Positions 24,417 through 32,117 of a stretch of DNA of 64,000 bases are shown one piece after another. The DNA is from JALYLC01 sp035696365. GTDB taxonomy: Bacteria; Actinomycetota; Thermoleophilia; Gaiellales; JALYLC01. Numbering within the stretch: the stretch's first letter is position 1; every line of letters begins with the position of its first letter. The position numbers were made by a program, and so were the translations under genes. The DNA is taken from positions 8,551 through 72,550 of the forward strand of contig DASRQS010000077.1 in NCBI GenBank assembly GCA_035696365.1, in the 5' to 3' direction. The notes under the pieces are model-generated. The model did no database searches. It saw only the letters and a list, made by a program, of their open reading frames with translations, and was not told where the DNA came from.

Positions 24417-24920
24417 ATGCTGTTCGTGTCCGCCGTCGAGTCGCCGATCGGCGTGCTCACGCTCGCGCGCGGGCCCCATGGGCTGCTGCGCCTGGCGCTC
24501 TCGGGCGAGACGACCCAGGGCGTCGCCGACGACCTGCGTGCGAGGCTCGGAGAGGACGCGAGCGATGACGACGCCGCGCTCGCCGACGTGCGCGACCAGC
24601 TCGACCGCTACTTCGCCGGTGAGCTGCAGGAGTTCGACGTCGCGCTCGACTGGACGCTCGCGCACGGCTTCCGCCGGGCCTGCTGCGAGGCCATGATGCG
24701 CATCCCCTACGGAACCACGGTGACGTACGCCGAGCTGGCTGCGAATGCAGGCAACCCCCGCGCAGTGCGGGCCGCCGGGCAGGCCTGCGCCACGAACCCG
24801 ATCGCCGTGATCGGCCCGTGCCACCGTGTGCTCGCAACGACCGGCTTCGGCGGCTACGGGGGCGGCCTCGACCAGAAGCGCACGCTGCTGGCGCTCGAGG
24901 GCGCTCTGCTCGTCGCCTGA
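24417..24920 (+). CDS. ogt: Methylated-DNA-protein-cysteine S-methyltransferase
   Basis: A 167-residue suicide repair protein that moves O6-alkyl groups from guanine to its own cysteine. The acceptor is C135 in VIGPCHRVL; the helix-turn-helix with PYGTTVTYAELA and the Arg finger region NPRAVRAAG precede it, and GGYGGGLDQKRTLLALEG closes the domain. It lacks the N-terminal Ada metal domain, so it is of the Ogt type. Its start is leaderless (ATG 24417). Downstream lies only a gene remnant and then tyrS. Confidence 0.95.
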   Translation: MLFVSAVESPIGVLTLARGPHGLLRLALSGETTQGVADDLRARLGEDASDDDAALADVRDQLDRYFAGELQEFDVALDWTLAHGFRRACCEAMMRIPYGTTVTYAELAANAGNPRAVRAAGQACATNPIAVIGPCHRVLATTGFGGYGGGLDQKRTLLALEGALLVA

Positions 24921-24921
24921 C

Positions 24922-25017
24922 TCAGCTCTCACCCACCCCGGGCAGAACGGCGATCGCGTCGATCGAGATCAGCAGGCCGCGCGGCAGTTGCACGTTGCCG
25001 ACGAGACTGCCAAGCGC
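24922..25017 (-). pseudogene. Possible 3' remnant of a RidA-family gene
   Basis: The minus-strand frame ending at 24922 reads GALGSLVGNVQLPRG then LLISIDAIAVLPG. This resembles the last beta strand of RidA/YjgF proteins (typical wording: VGVxxLPRGxLVEIDAIAV). No start codon or upstream RidA sequence exists: the similarity stops near 25017 and the neighbouring bases belong to the tyrS leader. The fragment is about 31 codons, so a chance match is possible. Confidence 0.4.
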
Positions 25018-25098
25018 TCCATGTGCCCTCCTTCGTAGCGTGGCCGCCGATGCTACGCCGCACGCCGAGGGAGGCACGGGCTTGCAACACTTGCCCGC

Positions 25099-26367
25099 GT
25101 GAGCGGCTCCGCGATCATCGACGACCTGCTGGCGCGCAGCCTGATCCAGGACCACACGGATCTGGGAGCCCTGCGCGAGCGCCTCGACCGCGGACCGATG
25201 ACGCTGTACGTGGGCTTCGATCCGTCGGCCGAGAGTCTCCACATCGGGAATCTCGTGCCGCTCCTGCTCCTGCGCCGCTTCCAGCTCGCCGGGCACCTGC
25301 CGATCGCCCTGGCAGGGGGCGCCACCGGCATGATCGGCGACCCCGGCGGGCGCAGCGAGGAACGCAATCTGCTGGACGCGGAGACGCTCGACCGCAACAC
25401 GCGGGCGATCAAGGCGCAGCTGTCCGCCTTCCTCGACTTCGAGCCCGGGCCCAACCAGGCGCGGCTCGTCGACAACCGGGACTGGACGGCGCCGATGGGC
25501 GTGCTCGACTTCCTGCGCGACGTCGGCAAGCACGTGACCGTCAACTACATGCTCGCCAAGGAGTCCGTCCGCAGCCGCGTCGCCAGCGAGCACGGCATCT
25601 CGTTCACCGAGTTCAGCTACATGCTGCTGCAGGCCAACGACTTCGCCTGGCTGCACGAGCACCTGCAGTGCGAGCTGCAGGCGGGCGGCTCCGACCAGTG
25701 GGGCAACATCACGGCAGGCATCGATCTCTCTCGACGGCGCAGCGGCGCGTCCGTGCACGGGCTGACCGTGCCGCTCGTCACGCGCTCGGACGGCGAGAAG
25801 TTCGGCAAGAGCGTCGACGGCGCGCTCTGGCTCGATCCCGGGCGCACATCGCCCTACGCGCTCTATCAGTACTTCGTGAACCTGCCCGACGTCGACGTCG
25901 AGCGCTACCTGCTCCAGCTCACGCTCGTGCCCGTCGAGGAAATCCGCCGTGTGGCCGCCGAGCACGCGACCGCGCCCGAGCGCCGCCTCGGCCAGGCGCG
26001 ACTCGCCTGGGAGATGTGCGCACTGATTCACGGCCCGGAGGCGGCCGACGAGGCGGCAGCGGCATCCGCCGGCTTCACCAGCGCGACGGGCTCCCTCTCG
26101 GCCGAGCAGCTCGCGGCGCTCAGCGACGAGATCCCGACCACGCACGCGGCGATCGCCGGTCGCGAGGTCGTCGACCTGCTCGTCGAGACCGGGCTCGCCG
26201 CCAGCAAGGGCGAGGCGCGCCGGCTGATCGCGGGTGGCGGCGTCTACGTCAACGACGTCGCGCTCGGCGAGAGCAGGCCGCTCGGCGCCGAGGATCTGCT
26301 GCACGGCCGCTACGTGATGCTCCGCAAGGGCAAGCGCCAGCGGCACCTGCTCGTCACGACGAGCTAA
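25099..26367 (+). CDS. tyrS: Tyrosyl-tRNA synthetase
   Basis: A 422-residue class I synthetase that loads tRNA-Tyr. HIGH-type motif LHIGN (47-51 region), tyrosine-binding YVGFDPSAESLHIG, and the KMSKS-type loop GEKFGKS (about 230-236) are all present; the C-terminal 70 residues form an S4-like RNA-binding domain (VVDLLVETGLAASKGEARRL). Length and order match the TyrRS-S group. GTG 25099 is not preceded by a clear ribosome-binding site; AACACT lies 7 bases upstream and may be a weak -10 box for a leaderless message. No T-box leader is seen. Confidence 0.96.
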   Translation: MSGSAIIDDLLARSLIQDHTDLGALRERLDRGPMTLYVGFDPSAESLHIGNLVPLLLLRRFQLAGHLPIALAGGATGMIGDPGGRSEERNLLDAETLDRNTRAIKAQLSAFLDFEPGPNQARLVDNRDWTAPMGVLDFLRDVGKHVTVNYMLAKESVRSRVASEHGISFTEFSYMLLQANDFAWLHEHLQCELQAGGSDQWGNITAGIDLSRRRSGASVHGLTVPLVTRSDGEKFGKSVDGALWLDPGRTSPYALYQYFVNLPDVDVERYLLQLTLVPVEEIRRVAAEHATAPERRLGQARLAWEMCALIHGPEAADEAAAASAGFTSATGSLSAEQLAALSDEIPTTHAAIAGREVVDLLVETGLAASKGEARRLIAGGGVYVNDVALGESRPLGAEDLLHGRYVMLRKGKRQRHLLVTTS

Positions 26368-26374
26368 GAGAGCC

Positions 26375-27445
26375 CTACGAAGAGGCGGCGGTCTCGACCG
26401 ACTCGTCGACGACGTGGATGCGGCCCTTGGCGTCGCGCAGCCGGCCGCCGTCACGCCCCGCCCGGACCGCGATGATCTCGGCCAGGATGGAGACGGCGGT
26501 CTCCTCCGGGGTGTGGGCACCGATGTCGAGGCCGACCGGCCCCGAGATGCGCTGCAGCTGCTCGTCGGAGATGCCCGACTCACGCAGGCGGTCGCGGCGC
26601 TTCTCCTGCGTGCGGCGGGAGCCGAGCGCGCCGACGTCGCCCACCCCGCGGCGCAGGGCGCCCGAGATGGCGGGGTCGTCCAGCTTGGGATCGTGCGTGA
26701 GCACGACGACGTGGTCCTCGGGGCGCAGCTCGATCTCGTCGTAGCCCTCCTCGGGCCATTTCACGACGATCTCCCCGGCGGACGGGATGCGCTCGGCGGT
26801 GGCGAAGGCGCTGCGAGGATCGATGACCACGGTGCGCCATCCGAGCGCGCCGGTCATGCGGCAGAGCGCGTCCGCCGTGTCCACGGCGCCGACCACGACG
26901 ACGCGCGGCGACGGCACGAGGGCCTCGGCGAAGATCAGGCCGTCGTCGTCGAGCAGCACGGTCTGGTTGCGCTCGGCGGAGATCGCCTCCGCGCCCGCCG
27001 TGACGATCGCGTCCGCGAGCTCCTCCGGGACCTCACCGCTGACGCCGTCGGCCGTCACGAACGCATGCGTGCCGGCGTGGTCGCCGTTGATGACGGTCAC
27101 GCGCGCAGCGCGCTCGGCGGGCGTCTCCCAGCCCTCGTAGCGCTCGATCCACACCCAGATCTCTCCACCACAGGCGAGCCCGACGTCCCAGGCCTCGTCG
27201 TTGGCGATGCCATAGAACACCAGCTTGGGCGGGCCGCCCTGGAGCACGCTCTGGGCCTCGCCGACGACCGCGCCCTCGACGCAACCGCCCGAGACGGACC
27301 CGGCCATCTCGCCGCGCGACCCGACTGCGAACTTGGAGCCGAGCGGGCGCGGCGCCGAGCGGCGCGTGCGCACGACGGTCGCCAGCGCCACGTCGTCGCC
27401 GCGTGTTCGCCAGATCTCTGCGGTGCGGAGGGTGTCCTCGTTCAT
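26375..27445 (-). CDS. xdhC: XdhC-family molybdenum hydroxylase maturation factor
   Basis: A 356-residue XdhC/CoxI protein that binds molybdenum cofactor and helps to insert the sulphurated form into xanthine-dehydrogenase-family enzymes. The N-terminal XdhC_CoxI domain has ATVVRTRRSAPRPLGSKFAV and the GSVSGGCVEGAV motif with its Cys; the C-terminal Rossmann half has VVVVGAVDTADALCRM and DHVVVLTHDPKLDDPAI. The ATG overlaps the stop of the coxE-like gene (ATGA), so coxD, coxE and xdhC form one operon. It could serve both Mo hydroxylases in this window. Confidence 0.93.
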   Translation of the reverse strand: MNEDTLRTAEIWRTRGDDVALATVVRTRRSAPRPLGSKFAVGSRGEMAGSVSGGCVEGAVVGEAQSVLQGGPPKLVFYGIANDEAWDVGLACGGEIWVWIERYEGWETPAERAARVTVINGDHAGTHAFVTADGVSGEVPEELADAIVTAGAEAISAERNQTVLLDDDGLIFAEALVPSPRVVVVGAVDTADALCRMTGALGWRTVVIDPRSAFATAERIPSAGEIVVKWPEEGYDEIELRPEDHVVVLTHDPKLDDPAISGALRRGVGDVGALGSRRTQEKRRDRLRESGISDEQLQRISGPVGLDIGAHTPEETAVSILAEIIAVRAGRDGGRLRDAKGRIHVVDESVETAASS

Positions 27446-28677
27446 CCGGTAGACAACAGCGTACTACCGGTGCGTGGCGAGCGCGGACCCTCGTCGATCT
27501 CCTCCAGCACGTCCGCCAGCGTCTCCAATGCACGCAGGTTGTGGCCTGGCAGGAAGTCGTCGACGTACGGCAGCGCAGCCTGCATGCCGGCGACCAGCGG
27601 GCGGTAGCCCTCACCCCCGGCCAGCGGGTTCGTCCAGACCACGCGGTGGGCCGCCAGGTGCAGCCGGCGCATCTGCTCGGCCAGCAGCGTTGGATCGCCG
27701 CGCTCCCACCCGTCGGAGGCGATCACGACGATCGCGCCGCGCGTCAGCCCGCGGCGCCCCCACACGTCGTTGAAGGCCTTGAGGTTCTCGCCGATGCGCG
27801 TCCCGCCGGCCCAGTCGGGCACGGCACGCGCCGCATTGGCGAGCGCGCGGTCGGGGTCGCGCCCGGCCAGGTGCGGTGTCAGCCGCGTCAGCCGCGTGCC
27901 GAACGTGAAGGCCTCCACGTGACGCCCGGCGCGCACGGCCGCCTGCAGAAACATGACCATCGCGCGGGCGTAGGGCTCCATCGAGCCCGAGACGTCGACG
28001 AGGTAGACGAGCTTGCGCGGCACGAGCTTGGGCTCGCGCCAGGCGCGCTCGATGGGCACACCGCCGGTGCGCATCGCCTCGCGCAGCGTGCGCCGCGGGT
28101 CGAACGTCGCGCCGTGCGGCGAGGGCTGGCGGCGCAGCGAGCGACGGCGCGGGGCGATGCGCGCCACGCGCGCCACCAGAGCGCGGGCGCGGCGCAGCTC
28201 GTCGGGGCCGTAACGGGCGAAGTCGCGGTCGCGCAGCATGTCGTCGGCCGACCACACCGCGGCCGCGGCCTCCTCCTTGTCGTCGCTCCCCTCCTCACCG
28301 GGATCCTCGCCGTCGCGCACCTCTCGGCCCATCGCGTGCGCCTCGACGGCCTCCGGCGAGTCGTCCTGCTGGTGCTCCTCCGGCAGCTCGAAGCCCATCT
28401 CGAGTGGCCGCTGCTGCAGGACGATGCGGGGCGCGCGCTCCCAGAAGGCCGCGAAGGCGGCGTCGAAGACCTCGATGTCGTCGCGCCGCGAGACGATCGT
28501 GCAGCGCAGCGCCCAGTAGACGTCGTCGCGATTCGTGAGGTCGACGGCGGCGAGTCCGCGCAGGGCGTCCTGCATGCGTCCCGGGCCGACCTCGAGGCCG
28601 GCCTCGCGCAGGATGCGCCCGAACGTGACGAGCTTGCGCACGAAGGCGTCGCCGCGATGCGCGTGCTCCTGGGTCAC
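27442..28677 (-). CDS. coxE: CoxE-like VWA-domain protein
   Basis: A 411-residue VWA_CoxE family protein. After an N-terminal helical region and an acidic linker (EEHQQDDSPEA...EEGSDDKEE), the VWA domain begins KLVYLVDVSGSM, a complete MIDAS motif (DxSxS), with later AIVVIASDGWERGD providing the second metal-site Asp. CoxE works with the AAA protein CoxD on the active-site [CuSMoO2] cluster of CO dehydrogenase (family knowledge). GTG 28677 is my start; GTG about 39 bases further in is possible. It follows the coxD-like gene by 16 bases. Confidence 0.87.
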   Translation of the reverse strand: MTQEHAHRGDAFVRKLVTFGRILREAGLEVGPGRMQDALRGLAAVDLTNRDDVYWALRCTIVSRRDDIEVFDAAFAAFWERAPRIVLQQRPLEMGFELPEEHQQDDSPEAVEAHAMGREVRDGEDPGEEGSDDKEEAAAAVWSADDMLRDRDFARYGPDELRRARALVARVARIAPRRRSLRRQPSPHGATFDPRRTLREAMRTGGVPIERAWREPKLVPRKLVYLVDVSGSMEPYARAMVMFLQAAVRAGRHVEAFTFGTRLTRLTPHLAGRDPDRALANAARAVPDWAGGTRIGENLKAFNDVWGRRGLTRGAIVVIASDGWERGDPTLLAEQMRRLHLAAHRVVWTNPLAGGEGYRPLVAGMQAALPYVDDFLPGHNLRALETLADVLEEIDEGPRSPRTGSTLLSTG

Positions 28678-28693
28678 GGGGCGGCGCTCGTGC

Positions 28694-29605
28694 TCATCCC
28701 GCGCGCGCGGCGGCCTCGCGGGCCTCCGCGAGCAGCTGCTGCAGGCCGTGATCGCGCACGCGCTCGAGGTCCTCGTGGTACTTGAGGACGGAGCCGAGCG
28801 TGGCATCTACGACCTCGGCGTCGAGCTCGCTCTGGCCGAGCGCGACCAGCGCCTGCGTCCAGTCCAGCGTCTCGGCGACGCCGGGCGCCTTGGCCAGGTC
28901 GAGCGTGCGCAGGCGCTCGACGAACGCTGCCGCTTCCGCTGCCAGCGCCTCGGGCACGCCGGGCACGCGCGCGCGCACGATCGCGATCTCCCGCTCCAGG
29001 GAGGGGTGGCCGATCCAGTGGTAGATGCAGCGACGCTTGAGGGCGTCGTGCAGCTCGCGCGTACGGTTCGAGGTGAGGATGACGACCGGGCGCTGCTTGG
29101 CCGCGATCGTGCCGATCTCGGGGATCGTGATCTGGAAGTCGGAGAGCAACTCGAGCAGGAAGGCCTCGAACTCGCCGTCGGCGCGGTCGATCTCGTCCAC
29201 CAGCAGCACGGGCGGCACGACGTCGTCGTACTCGATCGCGTCCAGCAGCGGCCGCCGCACCAGGAAGTCGCGCCCGAAGACCTCCTTGAGCGCGCCGCTG
29301 GCGTCGCCCGCAGCCTCGAGCGTGCGGATGTAGAGCATCTGGCGCGCGTAGCTCCAGTCGTACAGGGCATGCGCGACGTCGATGCCCTCGTAGCACTGCA
29401 GGCGGATCAGGCGCGCTCCCAGCACGTCGGCGAGCGTCTTGGCGACCTCGGTCTTGCCGACGCCCGCCTCGCCCTCGAGCAGCAGCGGCTTGCCCAGCTT
29501 GAGCGCGACGTGCAGGACGGTCGCAAGCCCGCGATCGGCGAGATACGAGCGCTCGGCGAGGGCGGCGCTGAGATCGTCGATCGAGGCGGGCTGGACAGCA
29601 CTCAT
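28694..29605 (-). CDS. coxD: CoxD/MoxR-type AAA ATPase
   Basis: A 303-residue MoxR-group AAA+ protein. Walker A is GEAGVGKTE (45-53), Walker B is LLVDEIDRAD, sensor 1 is in VVILTSNRTRELHDAL, followed by KRRCIYHWI, typical of CoxD. It is expected to act as a chaperone ATPase with the VWA protein encoded next to it. ATG 29605 lies 7 bases after TATGCT (29613-29618), so the operon coxD-coxE-xdhC begins with a leaderless gene. The structural genes coxSLM lie 1.7 kb away, separated by an ABC gene and a small secreted protein gene. Confidence 0.9.
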   Translation of the reverse strand: MSAVQPASIDDLSAALAERSYLADRGLATVLHVALKLGKPLLLEGEAGVGKTEVAKTLADVLGARLIRLQCYEGIDVAHALYDWSYARQMLYIRTLEAAGDASGALKEVFGRDFLVRRPLLDAIEYDDVVPPVLLVDEIDRADGEFEAFLLELLSDFQITIPEIGTIAAKQRPVVILTSNRTRELHDALKRRCIYHWIGHPSLEREIAIVRARVPGVPEALAAEAAAFVERLRTLDLAKAPGVAETLDWTQALVALGQSELDAEVVDATLGSVLKYHEDLERVRDHGLQQLLAEAREAAARAG

Positions 29606-29618
29606 GCGCCGCAGCATA
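29606..29618 (-). promoter_or_regulatory. Leaderless promoter of the coxD-coxE-xdhC operon
   Basis: Minus-strand TATGCT (29618-29613) then seven bases (GCGGCGC) then ATG 29605. It is the closest of the set to the TATAAT consensus. Confidence 0.6.
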
Positions 29619-29734
29619 GGGCGGTAAACGAGCGGCAACCGCCAGTCGGAAGCCGCAAAGGCTTCCGCAAGGATCCGGTAAGCGTTCCGTGAGGCATGGG
29701 GGCGAGCGGGTGGTCGTGGGCTACCCTCAAATGC

Positions 29735-30244
29735 ATGCAGAGACTCCACACACGCTCCCGAACCCTGCTCGGCGCGGTCGCGACGGCCGCTGTCCTGGCC
29801 CTGCCCACGACCGCCTTCGCGGACTGCGCGAAGACCGTCTCCACGGCGGCCTTCAAGGGCAGCATCGCCCAGTGGTACCCGCAGCAGTGCTATTCGAGCG
29901 CGCTGTCGAAGCTCGGGCCGGACGTCAACACGTACTCGCCGAACGTGCCCGCGAACATCAGGTCTGCGATGCGGCGCGACCGTACCCACAAGGTGAAGCT
30001 CACGATCGCCTGGCTGCCGAAGAACAAGGCTCGCGTGACGGCGAACGTGAAGCTCAAAAGCAGCATTCAGATCCGCAAGGGCGCGAAGATCCTCGCCAAG
30101 GGGTCGATCAGCAGCAAGACCACGGTGCTCAAGCTGAGGAAGACGGGCGGCAAGCTCACTGGCGCCCTGATCTGGACGCTCGGCAAGAAGCAGCTGACAG
30201 TGACGGCGCCCATCACGCTCGCGAAGGTCGCTAAGAAGAAGTAG
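29735..30244 (+). CDS. Small secreted basic protein, unknown function
   Basis: A 169-residue protein with a clean signal peptide (residues 1-29, ending in TTAFAD) and a mature domain containing two cysteines (DCAK, QQCYS) that could form one disulphide, then a Lys-rich beta region with KVKLTIAWLPKNKARVTANV. ATG 29735 lies 7 bases after TACCCT (29722-29727), again leaderless. It runs toward and overlaps the 3' end of the ABC ATPase gene by 14 bases. Not recognised. Confidence 0.68.
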   Translation: MQRLHTRSRTLLGAVATAAVLALPTTAFADCAKTVSTAAFKGSIAQWYPQQCYSSALSKLGPDVNTYSPNVPANIRSAMRRDRTHKVKLTIAWLPKNKARVTANVKLKSSIQIRKGAKILAKGSISSKTTVLKLRKTGGKLTGALIWTLGKKQLTVTAPITLAKVAKKK

Positions 30245-31037
30245 TAACGGTCGCTGCCAGCCGCCGCCCCAGGCGGTGGAGCTCGATCGGCAGCCCGAAG
30301 GCGGCGCTCAGCGTCGCCGGGGTGAGTGCCGTCGCGATCGGCCCCTGCGCCACGCACGCGCCCTCCCGCAGGAGGAGCGCGTGCGTGGCGCTGGCGGCGA
30401 TGTCCTCCACGTGATGCACGACGGTGACCGTCGCCAGGCCGGGCTCGTGGGCCGCGAGCCGCTCGAGCGCGCCGATCACCGTCTCGCGGCCCGGTAGGTC
30501 GAGGCTGGCGGTGGGCTCGTCGAGCAGCAGCAGCGGCGGCTGGTTCATGAGCGCTCGCGCGACCAGCACGCGGCGTCGCTCGCCTTCCGAGAGCGAGGCG
30601 AAGCGCTGGCGCTCCCGTCCCCCGCAGCCGAAGCGCTCCAGCAGCGCGACGGCGCGCTCGCGGTCGGCGGGCGTGAGGAGCTCCTCGCGGACGAGGATCG
30701 TGCCCGTCGCGCCGCCGAGCATGACGTCGAGCACGCTCGTCCAGAGCTCGAACTCGTCGACCAGCCGGCCCTGGACGAAGCCGATGTGCTCGCGCAGCTC
30801 GCGCAGGTCGACCTGCCCGAGGCGCCCGCCCAGCACGGTCACCGTGCCCGAGTAGGGATGCTCGACGGCCGCGGCGAGCAGCAGCATGCTGGTCTTGCCC
30901 GCACCGTTCGGGCCGAGCACGACCCAGTGCTGCCCCGCCTCGACGCGCAAATCGATCGGCCCGAGCACGATCCGCCGCGCATGCGTGTCGGGATGGGCGC
31001 GGCGCACCGTCGCCGCCGCGAGCTCGATCACCGCCAC
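30231..31037 (-). CDS. ABC transporter ATP-binding protein, orphan
   Basis: A 268-residue ABC ATPase: Walker A GPNGAGKTS, Q-loop region VQGRLVDEFEL, signature LSEGE, Walker B LLLLDEP and the H-loop VHHVEDI. It resembles YlmA/ModF-type stand-alone ATPases linked to iron or molybdate transport names, but no permease gene adjoins it, so its partner is elsewhere or it works without one. GTG 31037 has TAGGAT (31046-31051) 8 bases upstream, a nearly leaderless start. Its upstream region is filled by palindromes and a repeat element. Confidence 0.87.
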   Translation of the reverse strand: MAVIELAAATVRRAHPDTHARRIVLGPIDLRVEAGQHWVVLGPNGAGKTSMLLLAAAVEHPYSGTVTVLGGRLGQVDLRELREHIGFVQGRLVDEFELWTSVLDVMLGGATGTILVREELLTPADRERAVALLERFGCGGRERQRFASLSEGERRRVLVARALMNQPPLLLLDEPTASLDLPGRETVIGALERLAAHEPGLATVTVVHHVEDIAASATHALLLREGACVAQGPIATALTPATLSAAFGLPIELHRLGRRLAATVTTSS

Positions 31038-31070
31038 GGCCGTCGATCCTACCCGGATCGCGCCGGGCGC

Positions 31071-31105
31071 GTGCACAAGCCGGGGTGTGACCCCGGTTTG
31101 TGCAC
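31071..31105. repeat. 35-bp palindrome, near copy of the 24346 element
   Basis: Arms GTGCACAAGCCGGGG and CCCCGGTTTGTGCAC pair with one G/T change around TGTGA. It lies upstream of the ABC gene promoter. The shared sequence with 24346-24377 over both arms shows they belong to one family. Confidence 0.9.
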
Positions 31106-31114
31106 ATGGGGCAT

Positions 31115-31148
31115 GCATCCGGCGCCGGGATTTCCGGGCGCCGGATGC
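31115..31148. repeat. 12-bp-arm hairpin of unknown role
   Basis: GCATCCGGCGCC (31115-31126) and GGCGCCGGATGC (31137-31148) are perfect complements with a 10-base loop that can pair further. No T-run follows on either strand. It sits between the palindrome at 31071 and repeat element A. Confidence 0.8.
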
Positions 31149-31175
31149 AACCCGTTCGCGCATATTCCGGTGCCT

Positions 31176-31305
31176 GAGAGCGGGGATCCGCTCCCGCGAA
31201 GCCCCGCAAGCCGCTCGCCCACCAGCTTTCGGGACGAGCTTCGTGCTGCGCGAGGGGCAGGCGATCCACACGCTCCGGACACCACGCTCATTCAGTGAGA
31301 ACGTC
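31176..31305 (+). repeat. Intergenic repeat element A (left end missing)
   Basis: This block matches elements B (35022-35293) and C (37131-37401). Shared parts are the core GAGCGGGGATCCGCTCCCGC followed by GAAGCCCCGC, and the right-end module GGCGATCCACACGC...CACGCTCA (31260-31290) followed by TTCAGTGAGAACGTC, which can fold as CTCA-loop-TGAG. No left terminal arm is visible, so this copy seems truncated. It overlaps the coxM stop codon. Confidence 0.65.
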
Positions 31306-32117
31306 TAAGCGCCGGCGGCCTCCAGCGCCCTGCGCACCATCACCGTGGCGAGGTGGCGCTTGTACTCCGTCGAGCCGTCCAGGCCGGGCTCGGGGCTGAT
31401 GCCCTCGCCGGCGTGCTCCGCCGCATGTGCGGCGGAGGCGCCGGAGGCCAGCGCGGCCTCGACGCCGCTTGCGCGGACGGCCGTCGCGGCTGCGCCGCAG
31501 AGGCCCACGCGCCAGCCGTCACTGCCCTTCGAGACCGCCGCGGCGATGATCGCCCAGTCCTGCGCCCGCCGGCTGAACTTGGCATAGGCGCCCTGCGACT
31601 GGCCGCCGGGGATGCGGATCTCGGTGATCAACTCGCCCTCATCGAGGGCGGTCGTGTAGTAGTCGACGAAGAACTGGTCGGCGGCGATCGTGCGCGATCC
31701 GGACGCGCTCCGGGCCACGATCTCGGCGCCTAGGGCGAGCACCACGGCGGGCAGATCGCCGTGCGGGTCGGCCTGTGCGAGCGAGCCGCCGATTGTGCCG
31801 CGGTTGCGCACCTGCTGATCGCCGATCCCGCTGGCGGCGGCCGCCAGCGCGGCCGCGTTGGCGGCCACCTCGGTACTCTCGGCGACGGCGCGGTGACGCG
31901 TGCACGCCCCGATCACGAGCATCCCGCCATCCATACGGATGCCGGAGAGCTCGGGGATGCGGGCGATGTCGACGAGCGCCTCGGGCGCCGACAGCCGCAG
32001 CTTCAGCGCCGGCACGAGCGAGTGTCCGCCGGCCAGCGGCAGCGCTCCTCGGCCCATGTGCTCGAGCGCCTCGGCGACCGAGCCCGCGCGCTCGTAGGTG
32101 AATGCCTCGGGGATCAT
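31305..32117 (-). CDS. coxM: CO dehydrogenase-type FAD-binding medium subunit
   Basis: A 270-residue FAD subunit: AGGHSLVPALKLRL (29-42) and the second FAD loop IGDQQVRNRGTIGGSLAQADP. Unlike the subunit at 7708-8586 it has no Cys-rich loop, so the two enzymes differ in electron path. ATG 32117 overlaps the coxL stop by one base. The gene ends inside the right edge of repeat element A, so the repeat may supply the 3' end of the transcript. Confidence 0.92.
   Translation of the reverse strand: MIPEAFTYERAGSVAEALEHMGRGALPLAGGHSLVPALKLRLSAPEALVDIARIPELSGIRMDGGMLVIGACTRHRAVAESTEVAANAAALAAAASGIGDQQVRNRGTIGGSLAQADPHGDLPAVVLALGAEIVARSASGSRTIAADQFFVDYYTTALDEGELITEIRIPGGQSQGAYAKFSRRAQDWAIIAAAVSKGSDGWRVGLCGAAATAVRASGVEAALASGASAAHAAEHAGEGISPEPGLDGSTEYKRHLATVMVRRALEAAGA

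Noticed and set aside
20925..24932. 1335-codon open frame on the minus strand opposite the LAL regulator
   Set aside because: Composition is that of a shadow frame (Arg, Glu, Leu, Pro rich); it overlaps two well-supported plus-strand genes.
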